DNA of 64,000 bases, from contig VXAY01002872.1 of assembly GCA_013399855.1 (NCBI GenBank), forward strand, positions 62,001-126,000, read 5' to 3'. Made by a program: the position numbers and the translations under genes. Positions 24,462 through 35,574 of this stretch are shown here, piece by piece (position 1 is the stretch's first letter; each line of letters starts with the position of its first letter). A model generated the notes under the pieces. That model did not search any database and was not told where the DNA came from. It was given only the letters and a program-made list of their open reading frames with translations. Source of the DNA: Oxyruncus cristatus. Lineage: Eukaryota > Chordata > Aves > Passeriformes > Cotingidae.

Positions 24462-26689
24462 AAACCATGAACAGAGAGGTGAAAGACACCATATCCGTGT
24501 TGTTTATTACTCTCGTAACAATAAACCTGTAGCCTCTGAGCTTGTATTGCAAAGTATTGTTTGAGGTGCAGGTGGTATTTAAAGCTCTGGCTTGCTATAT
24601 AATCATGTCTGTTGACTTTGGATCCAAAGGAATTTATTACCGGTAATTTCTGCTTGATAGTGCTATAACGTAGAATTGGAATTTGGATGGCAAGGTGCAT
24701 CCAGGGGTGTGTGACCTACTGTCTTGCAGATACGCCTTGGAGAATGTCCATGGCTTGGAGGCTTGGAGGGGAGCCTCACTTAAGCAATGAGCCTCACAAA
24801 CTCATTGGTGTGGTAGGTTTGAGAGAAGCTAGACCAGAAACAAAATGGTCTGTGCTTAGTTGGCATCTGACTCAGGAGGCTGGTGTCTGGTGATGAAGTT
24901 GTGAGGGCTCCGATTTTGCCTTGAAGCAGTAGCTCAACACAAACCGTGGTAAAACATCTGTAAAAGACAGGAGATTGTTCCGTAAGTGTGTGTCTTACAA
25001 ATTGTAGATAACACTGACATTCCTTTGTTTGCCTTCAGGGTTGCCTTCTTGAGGGCATACTCATATTACATTTTGAAACTTTGGAGATGGAAGCACGTGG
25101 GTGGATTTTTGAAAAAAGCGCAATCTCAAGAACGTAAACCTGAGAGCATCAAATTAGTGAAAAATGGTGCCTGAATGAGGGTCGGACCCAGCAAGCTGGC
25201 CTATGGTATGGCTGTGGCAAATGGACACACCAGAGCAAGTGAAATGCCTGGTGTAGAGCAGCAGGGGTGTATGATGTATGCCCACCCTCTGACTGTGCTG
25301 CTGGGTGCAGGGAAACAACTGGCCAAGGGCAAGAGTCAGACATGCTGGACTTAAGAGGTGTATGACACGTTACTTGCCAAAGTCATCGAACTGGCAGGAG
25401 CACATAAATGCTCCAAAGAAACCGTTTTCTGGGAGCTGTTCCCCATCCCTTTCCTGTGCAGGAAAAGACAATTTCTATTTTGAAATTAAAGAGCTATGGC
25501 TGGAATAAAGGGAAGGAGAAACAAAAATGGCATTGATAGAGTTATCTGCCAAGCTGTAAAGTGTGAGCTGTAATTGCTTTCTGGACTTCTAGAGCTGTTG
25601 CTTTTCATGTACTGCAAAGCACAGGCACCTTTACTTACGCTGTTACTGCCACTGGATTTTCCAGGCCTATTTATGTGGGAATACATTTTCAGTTGAAGCT
25701 AAAGCCTGTAATTATATTAATACAATCACACCGGTATTGCTGGTCCCCCTTGGCATGCAGAAACTAATTCAAAAGGGGTGCTTCTCACAGGGGAAAAGAT
25801 GAAGGTGTTCTTCATCCCTTCTTGCCTGTAGGGAACCATAGAGCCATTTTTTAGTGTGCAGAGCAAAACCCAGTGTGGACAGCCTGTCCTGCTGAGAGCT
25901 GTGAGGTTGCACAGTGCTGCAGGCCTGACTTTCCATAGTAGGAGCAGCATCCAGCCACAGGTGAGACAGGAGGCCTCCTCTTGCTGTGGATAAGACTTTC
26001 TGTGAGTGATCTGCTAATGATACAGATATTTGGTGTGCTGGACCTGGAGCTTAGTCTCATACATTGGAGAAACCTCTCCCTCAGGAGAGCAAAAGCTTGG
26101 AGATCCTGAAGAACTTGTACCCCCGGCAGGGTGTTATGAACAAGCAGTCTTCTGTCCTGCGTGCAGTCCAGTCTGGGGACCCCAGTGGGTATTGGGATAC
26201 TGGTTGCTTAGCTAGTGAGTTGACACCCAACTGGCTTGGCATACCCTGTGATCAGCTCATCAGTGCAGTCCTGCCTGACAGGGGTCACAGCCTCTAGCCA
26301 CATTGGGTTCTTGCAGGGACAAATGCAGAGCCCTTCCCAAACCTGGCTAAATTCTTCTGCAAAAGCAAGAAGGCATGAATGGTAATTTGGACTACGGCAG
26401 GGATACTAGTCAGTGCTCATGGCAGATGTGTGAGGAGTTAGTGCGGGCTGCATGACACATGAAGAACTGTCTGAAATTGACTCAGAGCAATTAACAGGCT
26501 GTCTTTGAGGGCTCTTCAGAGGGTAGAGGAGATTTCTGAGCTCTAGACAGAGGGAAGCTTGAGCTTCTCTGTAAGGGTATACCAGAACAAGTGGAACACA
26601 TGGGAGAAATAATGAGATGAAAGAGGCAGCACAAGCATGGCAAAACCAACCATGTCAACACACTGATTTCATGTTGCAGTGGGTGGTGG

Positions 26690-27563
26690 GCCCAGTGGGT
26701 GTGGGATCCTTTATCTTGACTTTAGAAAAATGTTCAATTTTGTCCCACACAAGTAAGATAAGGGAGTATGTTGCTAGATAGCTCTGTCTATGGTGAGGTA
26801 CATGTAAATTTGGTGAGAGAATTATAAAGGAGAACTTATGTGACAGTTAATTATCAGAATGTGAGAATTTATTCAGAAGAGTTTTGTAGGGTTCTTACTG
26901 AAATCTGTTGCTTGTTGGTATTTTTATTAGCAGTTAGGATAAAGGAATAAATAATAAGCAGGAATCCAGGAGGAACAGGAAACTTGCAGAATGACAGGGC
27001 TCTGGTTTGAAACTGCCTTGGTGAGCTGAAGTACTGGCATGGAAAAATTAGGATGCAGTTTCAGCAGTGAGAGATTCAGGTCTTCAGATGATGCAGTATC
27101 ATCAGACCCAGTGCAGTTCTGCAGAGAAGTGTCCAGAGGCTGCAGTTCATTCCAGGCTGAACACGACTCATTGACATGCTGTAGCAAAAAAATGATAAAT
27201 AGGAACAGGAGAGTATCTGGTAAATTATAAAGGAAGCATCTGTTCGTCTGTATTACTGAAATAGATGTATGCCAGTTTTAGGTGCAGCTGCTCTGGTGAA
27301 ATGCAGATGAGACAAAGAGTGCAGAAGCAAGGAGAACAAATTCATCAGCTGTTGAGAAAACAGGGCTGACAGGAGGAGAATGAAGTAAAAACTGGAGAAG
27401 ACTGGAAAACTGGGTATAGACTTTTGTCTGGGATCTGGCTAAATAGAGTAAGAAGCAAGGGACACTGATTGCACAAAAGGAGATTTAATTTTGACAGCAG
27501 CGAAAAGCTGTGCAACTGTAAAGGCAGCTGAGAGCTGGGATAAGTTTAGCAGGAATATGATGG
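26690..27563 (+). repeat. Ancient CR1/L3-like LINE, 5' piece, split by an LTR-like insertion
   Basis: Weak but ordered similarity to old amniote CR1/L3 ORF2 is visible: TATCTTGACTTTAGAAAAAT with TTTTGTCCCACACA (the family's LDFSKAFDTV..H region), then TTCCAGGCTGAACACGACTC, ATAAATAGGAACAGGAGAGT and GAAATAGATGTATGCCAGTT. It is interrupted at 27564 by a younger element, and the flanking GATGG repeats at 29038. Assigned by eye. Confidence 0.45.
27559..27563. repeat. Target-site duplication GATGG, left copy
   Basis: GATGG directly before the 27564 element, identical to the copy at 29038-29042. Confidence 0.85.
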
Positions 27564-27685
27564 TGTCAAGGTTTAGCCCTTGGTGCTTTTTGCACAGTAT
27601 TTATAAACCCATAAATTTTGCTAATAAGCAGGAAGAGTTTGCACAGACAAAACAGATCTCCTTGAAATGGGGATTAATACTAAGA

Positions 27686-27691
27686 TTTATT
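27686..27691 (-). terminator. LTR poly(A) signal (AATAAA, minus strand)
   Basis: TTTATT on the + strand gives AATAAA on the minus strand, about 120 bp from the 3' end of the LTR-like element, where an R/U5 border would be expected. Confidence 0.5.
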
Positions 27692-28784
27692 GCTACACAA
27701 TAAGAACTAAGGGAAAATACTTATATATATGTAACAACTCTAACTAGTTTTCCTATAATAACAAACTTATATATGTACAAATGCCACTCCTTCTTCTCTT
27801 CCTCAAAAAACAGTCCAGAGGAAGAAAGAGAAGGGAGGGAAAAAGTCTTTAAGGTAACAGTTCTAAACCATCGCAGTTCGAATCTCTCTCTCCATCGGAA
27901 TGCAAGGAGGTTTGCCTCCCACTTCTCTAGTCACCTGTCCATGGCTGCTGAGGGTTTAACCATGTCATCACCACGGGATCTGGGGCTCCATGGAGTTTCT
28001 TCCACGAGGAGTTTTGAGGGGGGAGGTTTTCCTTAGAGTCACCACCCCTCGCCGGGATCACAGGGGTTCTGGGTTTCTTTGGCTCAGTCCACACCCAAGA
28101 ACACTTTCTGATGCTGTGCTCTGCTGCTTGTAGCTTCTTCTCTTTCCCCTTCTGGAATTCTTCTTACTCTCTGCTTCTGGCCAGACGCCCAATCTTGGCT
28201 CTCGGCCACGGCTGGCACTCCAAGTGGCCACCGCTCTCCCACTCGCCATTACACCTGGTCCCATTCGCACCGGGCCCCTCCTACGGGGGGGGCTTTGTGT
28301 ACGGCTCATGTGTAAGCTCATCTTTTGGACAAAACTCCCAAGGTCGTCAGGGGCTCAGCCCCTCAAAGGAGAATTCACTCAGCTTCTCTACCATTTTGTG
28401 ACTGCAATTCTTTTGCAACTTGCTACATACAACTTTCAGGTGATCCAATCTTGGCCTCAAGCCATCTCTGCCCTCCCCGGGCTATCCAGGCCTCTGGGGG
28501 AAAAACCCACATGAAAGTTCCTTCTCTCCAAATCATTCCACAGCTGGCAGGGGTTTTAGTTTTAAAGTCTTTTCCCCTGCTGGAGGGAGAGAGGGGGGGG
28601 CTCCCCCTCGCCTCTGCACTCCCTCCTTTTCCACTGACCTTGGAGTTTCTGTCTTATCTCAAGCTTTTCTCTGCTCTCTGCTGGCCGAAGTTTCTTCTGT
28701 AACGTCTCAACCGAGCAGTTTTTCTTTGGAGTTTCCTCTCCACTCTGCTACATGCCTTGGCCAGAAGATTCGGTGCTGTGCCTG

Positions 28785-28850
28785 CCCCTGGCCCAAGGCC
28801 AGGGGAGGAGGGGGCCTGGCCCCCACTGGGGGAGGCCCTGCTGCCTCACT
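28785..28850. repeat. Two GC-rich hairpins inside the LTR-like element
   Basis: CCCCTGGCC at 28785-28793 and GGCCAGGGG at 28797-28805 form a perfect 9-bp stem with a 3-nt loop. Immediately after it, GGCCT..CCCCCA C TGGGGG..AGGCC forms a second stem. Both lie shortly downstream of the minus-strand TATA-like motif. Confidence 0.75.
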
Positions 28851-28918
28851 CACATCATGGCTCCGAATTTCTTTCTACACCAAACACAACAACAACAACC
28901 CTTCTTTGCCGGTTTGTG

Positions 28919-28962
28919 TTAAATATGTAATTTGTAGAGACGTCAGAGAAGCCCTCTATTGG
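28919..28962 (-). promoter_or_regulatory. CCAAT and TATA-like motifs of the LTR-like element
   Basis: On the minus strand, AGCCAATAG (CCAAT at 28962-28958) lies about 33 bp before TATTTAA (28925-28919), a normal spacing for a retroviral U3 promoter. Transcription from it would be antisense to CORO2A. Activity is inferred, not shown. Confidence 0.45.
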
Positions 28963-29037
28963 CTACTTAGCCGTAATTTCACCTGGAATCAACCATTCTC
29001 TACTCTAAAACTGAGGGGAATGGGCTAAACCATGACA

Positions 29038-29042
29038 GATGG
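29038..29042. repeat. Target-site duplication GATGG, right copy
   Basis: Right copy of the 5-bp direct repeat flanking the 27564-29037 element. Confidence 0.85.
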
Positions 29043-29754
29043 TCTCTTCATTACCCCAGAGTTTTAGAAAAAAACATCCTTAGGGAAGGATGTAGAGAAA
29101 TGAATGAGAAGAGCAGCACAAAAGATGGACTCCCAAGACATGTGGTGATCTACTTCTGTTCCATGAATCTATGTCCTGGGAGACATGTAGGCATGTAAAT
29201 TGGGTAGTGGGAGTCTATTTTGAACTTAAGCCTGCAGCACTCAAATGTAGGTATTTCCCATTTTTCACAAACCACTTACCCATTTGAGGACCTTCTTGCC
29301 AAACTCATGCTGCCTTATCACTGTGGTGAGGAACCATCATAGTACTGGAATCTGAGTGTTCCATGTCACAATGGTTTTGGGTTTTGGTAGCGCAGTTTGG
29401 CTTGTGAGGCCTGGCAAGACTTTGCAAAAGCTGTGCTGACCCTTCATCTTTCTCACTTTTACCTGTGTATCTACTATGTTCCACTTTTTACTACTTTGAT
29501 GTCGTTCTTTTCCCAGCCTCCCCTGAAAACCTTCTAACCTGTCTGTTCCTGAGTTGGTTCTGAGTGAGGGAGTTCACACTGTGGTCCATCTACTTTTGTT
29601 GCTTTAAGTCAGCTGGTTGAGTTGCTGCTTGTTTTCCTTCCCCTGAATGTGGCCTGTCTGCCGAACCCCTGGAAGGCAGTGCTGTGTAATGGAGACATCT
29701 CCCATCTTTTTCACACTGAATGTGCACACAAGATTCTGCAGATTTCGCAGGGTC
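29043..29754. other. Unique sequence, possibly continuation of the ancient LINE at its start
   Basis: The first ~100 bp may continue the old CR1/L3-like LINE cut by the LTR insertion. The rest shows no recognisable feature. Confidence 0.3.
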
Positions 29755-30400
29755 AGAGCATGGCGTAGGGTGAGGGCACCTCTGGAGACCACCTAGTCCA
29801 GCTGCTCAAAGCAGGTTCAAGGCCTTGTCTGGTTGGGTTTTGAGTATCTCTAAGGATAGAAACTCCACACCCTCTCTCAGCAACCTGTGCCTGACAGAAG
29901 CACAATGTTTGACCGCTCCCACAGTCAAGAAGTTCCTTCTTACAGTTAACTGCCTGATCAAGCTCAGGCTGATGGGCCTGTGGTTCCCCAGATCCTCTGT
30001 CTTGCCCTTTTTGAAGATAAGGGTGACATTTGCATTCTTACAGTCGTCAGGGACATCGCCCCATCGCCACGATCTTTCAAAGAAAACCATGAATGACCTT
30101 GTAACAACATGGGTCATCTTCTCAGCTCCTGTGGGTCCATCCCATTAGGCCCCTGTGCATGTCCACAGTCTGTTTAAATGTTCCCTGACCTGATCCTCCT
30201 CCACCAAGGGTAAGTCTTCCTTGCTTTGGACTTTCTACATCTCTCAGGGACCCAGAGTGCCTTAAGGCTGATCTTAGCTGTAAAGACTGAGGTGAAGAAG
30301 GCATTGCATGGCTCAGTCTTTCCAGTGTCCATTCTCACCAAGTCTGCAATCCTTGCTAGTTCTTCTGAAACTGCCTCGTTTGTGCTTACTTCTTCTTGAG
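29755..30400 (-). repeat. CR1 LINE with internal deletion
   Basis: Read on the minus strand, the 5' part encodes the CR1 reverse-transcriptase start ([37 protein letters not shown]). It then jumps directly into the 3' region ([35 protein letters not shown]). The ~1.5 kb that should separate them in a complete CR1 is missing. The 3' terminus near 29755 is diverged. Confidence 0.85.
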
Positions 30401-33400
30401 AAAAAACGGAGTTGCAGTTAATATTTAAACTTTTTGTCTTCTCTGAGCAAAACTAAAAGTTTACGTTTCCTTTAAGAAAGGAGCTGAAATGCTGGAGGAT
30501 CTGTTGTGACACCTGCATCTTCCTGGTACAGCAGCAACCAGCCTCCTAGGTACCAGAAGACAGGAAGGTGGTCCATGCACTACCACTGCCAGATGCTTGT
30601 GATTGTTGGGGACAGATAACCTGTTAAATGCTCATCTCCAAGATCAGTTCTCAGCAATATTTCCTCCACAGGGACAGGAGTGTACTTCATACAGCTTTAC
30701 TCAAAAGCTTTCACAACCCAAGGCAAGGAATGCTTAAAATGAGAAAGAACAGCATGACCCTTTCAACACAAAGCTTGGATGGCTGTATTGAGGGTTTGGC
30801 TTTGATTTATCAATGTATGTTCTCTTGGGAAGGTCTTGTTATAAATGAGGTGTCACCGCCCAAGAGAGGACAGAATAGAGGAGCATTTGCCTTTATGATA
30901 GACACCTTCCTCATGGGGAAGCAAGGGCTGCTAATAGGATGGGATGAGGGTGGTCCCAGACCAGTGGAGCAAAAGGACATCTTGGCAAAGCCTCCACCTG
31001 CTCCTCCAACAGTCTAGCAGCACAGTAATTCCCTTGGTGTTTTGAGGGGTCCCCTCTAGTTTCCTTGCAGGCTGAAAACCAGGAACTGCCTCTCCACGTG
31101 CCTGGTGGTGCATAGGACTCATTATTTATGAGTATGCCCATATAATTAGCGACTTAAGAGATTCGCAAGCCCAACCCTGCTGGCTTCCCTCTGGCTGCTG
31201 GTGAGTCCTCTCTGGAAGCAAAAGGCAGGTGCCTCTGAAAGTACTCCCTCCTCTGCTGGTTCTCCAGGCCATGCATGGAGAGCGTGGCAGAAGTCTTTGG
31301 GGGTAGGTCAACCTAAAGAGAGTGGTACAGGGTAGCAGGGAAGGGAGGGAGTCTCCCTCCTGGAGCTTTGCAAGGCACAGCTGGAGAAAGCTGCAGCCAT
31401 ACTCATATGTCACTGAGGATGGCCTTTCTCTGAGCCAGAGAATTGTTCACTAGCATATGTGATGAAACTGTCCCTTACTGCTGCTTCAGACGAAAGGGAA
31501 AAGAGGAGAGTAGGCATAGGAACATCACCTGGGAATAATATTTGTGTGGGGTAGAACAAATGATGACTGGACTGTGCTCCAGTGGGCTGGCTGCTCATGC
31601 CTGAGCCTGGTCCATGTTGGCATGAGAGTCTGTTCTGTCTTCCAAAACCCTTTTGGAATGCGTGTGTGCTGCTTGCAGAAAACTGTGTCTTACTACAATA
31701 ATTTAGCAAGAGGGACGTGTTTGCCCACTCTGCCATTTCTAATGAAGCCCTTTTCATTGCCTTGAAAACTGGTGGCAAACAAGGACACATGGAATGGGAA
31801 ACTGAAACCCAGCACTTGTTGCTTGTAGTAAAAAGTGGCACCTGCAGACTAGCATGACAAGTAGACACTTTTCTTGCTGCTGGCTTGCTTTGTGATCATC
31901 GTGCTCCTATTAGGTTTGCAGCCAACAGCCTTTACTTTGCACAAGGCAAGAAGAAAGGGTGAGAAATGCATTTGGAGCGGTATGAGATTGAAAGTTTTAA
32001 AGCTGTCTGGAAGCGAGAAGTTCCTGTGCACTGTTTTTTCAATGACTGTCTCTCTGAATGCTCTTGCAGGGTTGCAGTACCAGGTCTTGGGGAGAAAGAT
32101 CTTTGCCCTGTAAAAGAAGCTTTAGTGCATTAAGCGTTATTCAGAGTTATGTGATGTATTTGTGTTTGCCAAAACTGTCCCGGTCTAGCTGTGTGGTTCT
32201 GGGACTTAGTTGGCTTGGTTGATTAGTCAACTGCTAAAAAGCAGCCGTTTCCCAGTGAAGGTGCTTGTATATGAGTCTTGCTGGTGTGTCGCATCCAGGT
32301 GATAGATGTCCTCTGCAGGGGGTGTAAGAAACATCAGACTTGTTGGCCTGGTGTATGTACTGCATTACTTCCCAGCTGTGCCTTGGTGCTGGCTAGGTAA
32401 GAGCAGAAAGTTTTGGAGCAGCCTGCTTAGCAGATGTTCCACTGCGGAGATTCATCAGGAATCAAGATGCAGCAACAGTCACACCTCTCTGATCAGAAAA
32501 GGGCCCTCCCCTTAAAGCGGAGGCACTGAAGCCAAGACCCTGAGCCTGTGTGAAGAATGCACAAGCCTGGTTTGGTAGCAGGCAGCAGATGTATTCCTGC
32601 TTCAATATAAGTCTAACGTAGGGACAACTGAGTGAGGAGAGGGGAAGTGCTTTGTTATGGAGCTCTTTTGCGCAGCCTGCTCTGTGTGGAGCCATGTCAT
32701 GAAATTTACAGTGCACGTAGCTGGTTCTCAGGCAGAAAACCAGCAGCATTTCATGATACATTAGCTGGCTTATTTAAAATCCCATTTTTAACTCTTTCCT
32801 TTGTACAAGTCCTGAGGTATTGGGAATGGGAATGTATCCTCTGTTTCCAGTACACAGTTTGGTGTTCAGTGTAAGGCAGTAATGAGGCTGACTTCATATA
32901 TGTCAGCTTCTGGATCTAAGTGTTATCTAATTGCCATTAGCAGAGACAAGATAGCTGAAAGGGCTTTTTGGGTCTCTCAGAATGTATCTTCTTACTTTTT
33001 GGCATGAAGTTATATTATTCATTTTGGATGGGGGGGAACGAAATTCAAGAGAATAAATGGTGTGTAAGAAAAGTGGAGGAGAGGAGGGAGATTTTAGGAG
33101 GACAGGAAAAGGATAAGATGAATGAAACTGATTTCAAGACAGTAGGAGATAAGGAACCAGAGGAAATAATGGATCTAGTCAGATTTCAGGAAGGACACTC
33201 ATTCTTACTTTGGTTTGATTTTATTACTTGGAGCTGAGTTCATGTAAAAATTTTATTTCATGGGCTGCTGATAGAGGACTGAGAAGAGGATGTGTGTCTT
33301 CCGAGGACCTTTCTAGTTGTGCATCCTGTGCCACTTTCCATCTGCTTTTTTACTTGGGGTTTGAGGTTTGAATGTCTTGAGGCACTTCCTTGGATACTTG

Positions 33401-35574
33401 CAAACAGTGCTCTCAAGAGGCATTCAAGGCTGCCAGATCGGTTTTTTGGCCTTAGAAACATAACTTAAAAATGATAAAGTTGAAAGGGAAAAGGCATCAC
33501 CTATGCAATACAAGTTTAGCATTCCAAAAGAGAAAGTAAAAAGGGAAATGGAAAGTTTTAATGGCATTCCAGATTGAAATGTTCATTGTAACTTTCAAAG
33601 TCCCCCCTTATTAGCATTTACCTTCCTTCCTTTTGTCTTTTTTTGACCCTGCATGTAATAGACGGAATGAGGGGAAAGTGTATTTTTTTTCCGTTGGTCC
33701 CTCTGCTTTTCAAATTATTGCTAACTTTCAAGAGATTGAAGCCTCAGGGAAGTCCTTCAGAACTGTAAATTCTCTTGATTCCCTGGCAGTGAGGACACAG
33801 GAGGAAGAGAGTCTTGACCTCTCAGGATCACCTGAACAGCTGAAGTGCTTTTCAGGGTTGCAGGTGAGAGGTACAGGCAGAGTTTCGAAAGCTACCTATG
33901 AACAATAGAAAACAGTACTTAAATGTGTTTTGGCAGACTATCATGTTACGTGCTTTCCCCAGGAGTGCACTGGCACAAGGTCTTCAGGAGTATGGCAGTA
34001 TTTCAGCCTGTGTCTCCTGATGCCAGGGCAGCTTTTTTGCAGGAATGCAACACAGGCCTTGCGGAGAACGGGTCTTGAAAAGAAGGGAGGCTTCATGCAC
34101 AAAACTGGGGGACCGTGAAGCAAACATAACCATTATTAATTCATTGGCAAGTGTTTCTACCCTCCTCAGAGGTATGCAGCAGAAGAAAACAGAGAAAAAT
34201 TGTTTGGCAAGGGGCGTGTACATCCACATAATGGATGCACGCAATGCACCATTGTGCACTATGAACTAGAACGCTCTCAGCCCAGGCATGGAGTGTTCTG
34301 AGCGGTGTGGGCATCTCATCTTGTGTTTGGATGGGGAAAGGATGCAAGTTTGTCTCTTCAGGAGATGCTGTGCCAGATTCTGCTCTCCAGAAGAGCTCTG
34401 TCTGTCCTTCTGTCACTGCAGTAGTCCTGAGATCAGGACCAGAGATAGGCAATCTGTCACCCCCTTGCTTACCTGAAAGCAGACAGAGAGAGCTTTCTGT
34501 TAGAACTTACAAACTTACTTGGCCTATAAATTCTGCATTGGCTTAATTGAGTGATACTTCTGCAGCCTTTATGTGCTCTGCTTCCATGCCAAGACTGTAA
34601 TACCATCTTGTGAGAGACCCCTCATTTAATGTGATACTTTACAGGCAGTGATCTTGTGCTTGCACAAGATTAGTTTGAATGAAGCTTGTCAAAAAGTCTT
34701 CTAATAAAGGTGATCTTATAGCTGGTGGAGTAAGATGCCTGTTTCTGTCACTGGAGTCAGTTGCAAGCTTCCTCCCTCTACAGCCTTGAATGAGTGAGAT
34801 GCTGATAAGTGTTGCCATGGGGGACAGAAAGGGTTGAGGACATTGCCTCGATTGATGCATGCTGGGTGCTGCCAGGCCCCTGGTTGCGCTGTGCAAGAGG
34901 TGGAGGTAGAGAGGGGGGTGTAGTGCATCTCTGAATCCTGGTCCCACAGGAGATGGGTGTTGGGATGGGGCAGGGGCAGCCTGAGTGCAGAGAACCAGCT
35001 CTCTCTGCAAACAGAGAGGTGATTTCCAGCCTTGTTAGCTTGAAAAACTTTCTAGTGCCAGAGACCTCAGACACCTTCCTGAGGGACCTCCAGGTGGCCT
35101 AGCCAAGAGGAGAAATTTCTTGTTCCCACTGGGCTGGTTAGGCTCCTGTGAATTCTCCAGATGGTGTTTTGTGTCACTGTGAATGCTTTTATGCCCCCAT
35201 TTCCTTCCTTTACCATGATGTCATGTGATTTCTGCTTTTGAAGGTGCCACCACTTTTGCTCACCATCATTTTCAGGCCTGCATCTGGATGGGGTGGTCTT
35301 GTCCCTCTACACGTGCTGTTTGCAGTCCCATAGAGTTGCTGAATTTCACTTCAGGAAAATAGGGCCTGCTTGTTTTTACAATGCAGTAGAGAAGGTTTTA
35401 GGTCAAACTCTGCATTAAACAAATGAGCTGAAATGAAACTTTTGGTTTTCATCTACTGTAATACCACTCCTAACAGTAACCCTGAACAGTGACACCTTTG
35501 AAAGGACCTATTCCAGTTAATGGTGGGAATGATGGCCATTGCTAAACAGCTTGACTTGCAGCGCAGCTCTTGGT
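30401..35574. other. Unique intronic sequence, nothing recognised
   Basis: Several short open frames occur on both strands, for example 31410-31868 minus, but none resembles a known protein or shows splice-supported exons. No nameable repeat is seen. Confidence 0.5.

Larger units (their letters stand above)
18316..26689. other. Unique intronic sequence with poly-G tract and local repeats
   Basis: No coding exon is recognised. Points inside it are the 15-G run at 19086-19100, a short tandem duplication at 23491-23541, T-runs at 23908-23933 and a 9-bp inverted repeat at 24432-24461. The AT-rich segment 23440-23860 resembles a conserved noncoding element, which is inference only. Confidence 0.45.
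27564..29037 (-). mobile_element. LTR-like element, 1,474 bp, probable solo LTR of an avian endogenous retrovirus
   Basis: The element starts TGTCAAGGTTTAGCCC and ends GGGCTAAACCATGACA, so its ends are 16-bp inverted repeats with one mismatch and the TG..CA termini of LTRs. It is flanked by a perfect 5-bp direct repeat, GATGG, as an integrase would make; 5 bp fits ERVL-type elements. Read on the minus strand it has a CCAAT box at 28962-28958, a TATTTAA motif at 28925-28919 and an AATAAA at 27691-27686, the order of U3, R and U5. No gag, pol or env is found and no internal long direct repeat marks two LTRs. For a solo LTR it is long. A nonautonomous LTR element with its own internal segment is the alternative. 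I cannot name the family. Confidence 0.8.

Noticed and set aside
27876..27884. GTTCGAATC, like a tRNA T-loop or primer-binding core
   Set aside because: No cloverleaf can be drawn around it and it lies inside the LTR-like element, not at its inner border.
28058..28321. 87-codon arginine-rich minus-strand frame inside the LTR-like element
   Set aside because: Considered as an LTR-encoded small protein. The composition follows local GC/purine bias and there is no known relative, so I do not call it.
31410..31868. 152-codon minus-strand open frame
   Set aside because: No domain, no splice-site support and overlapping frames on the other strand. It fits chance in a 64 kb window.
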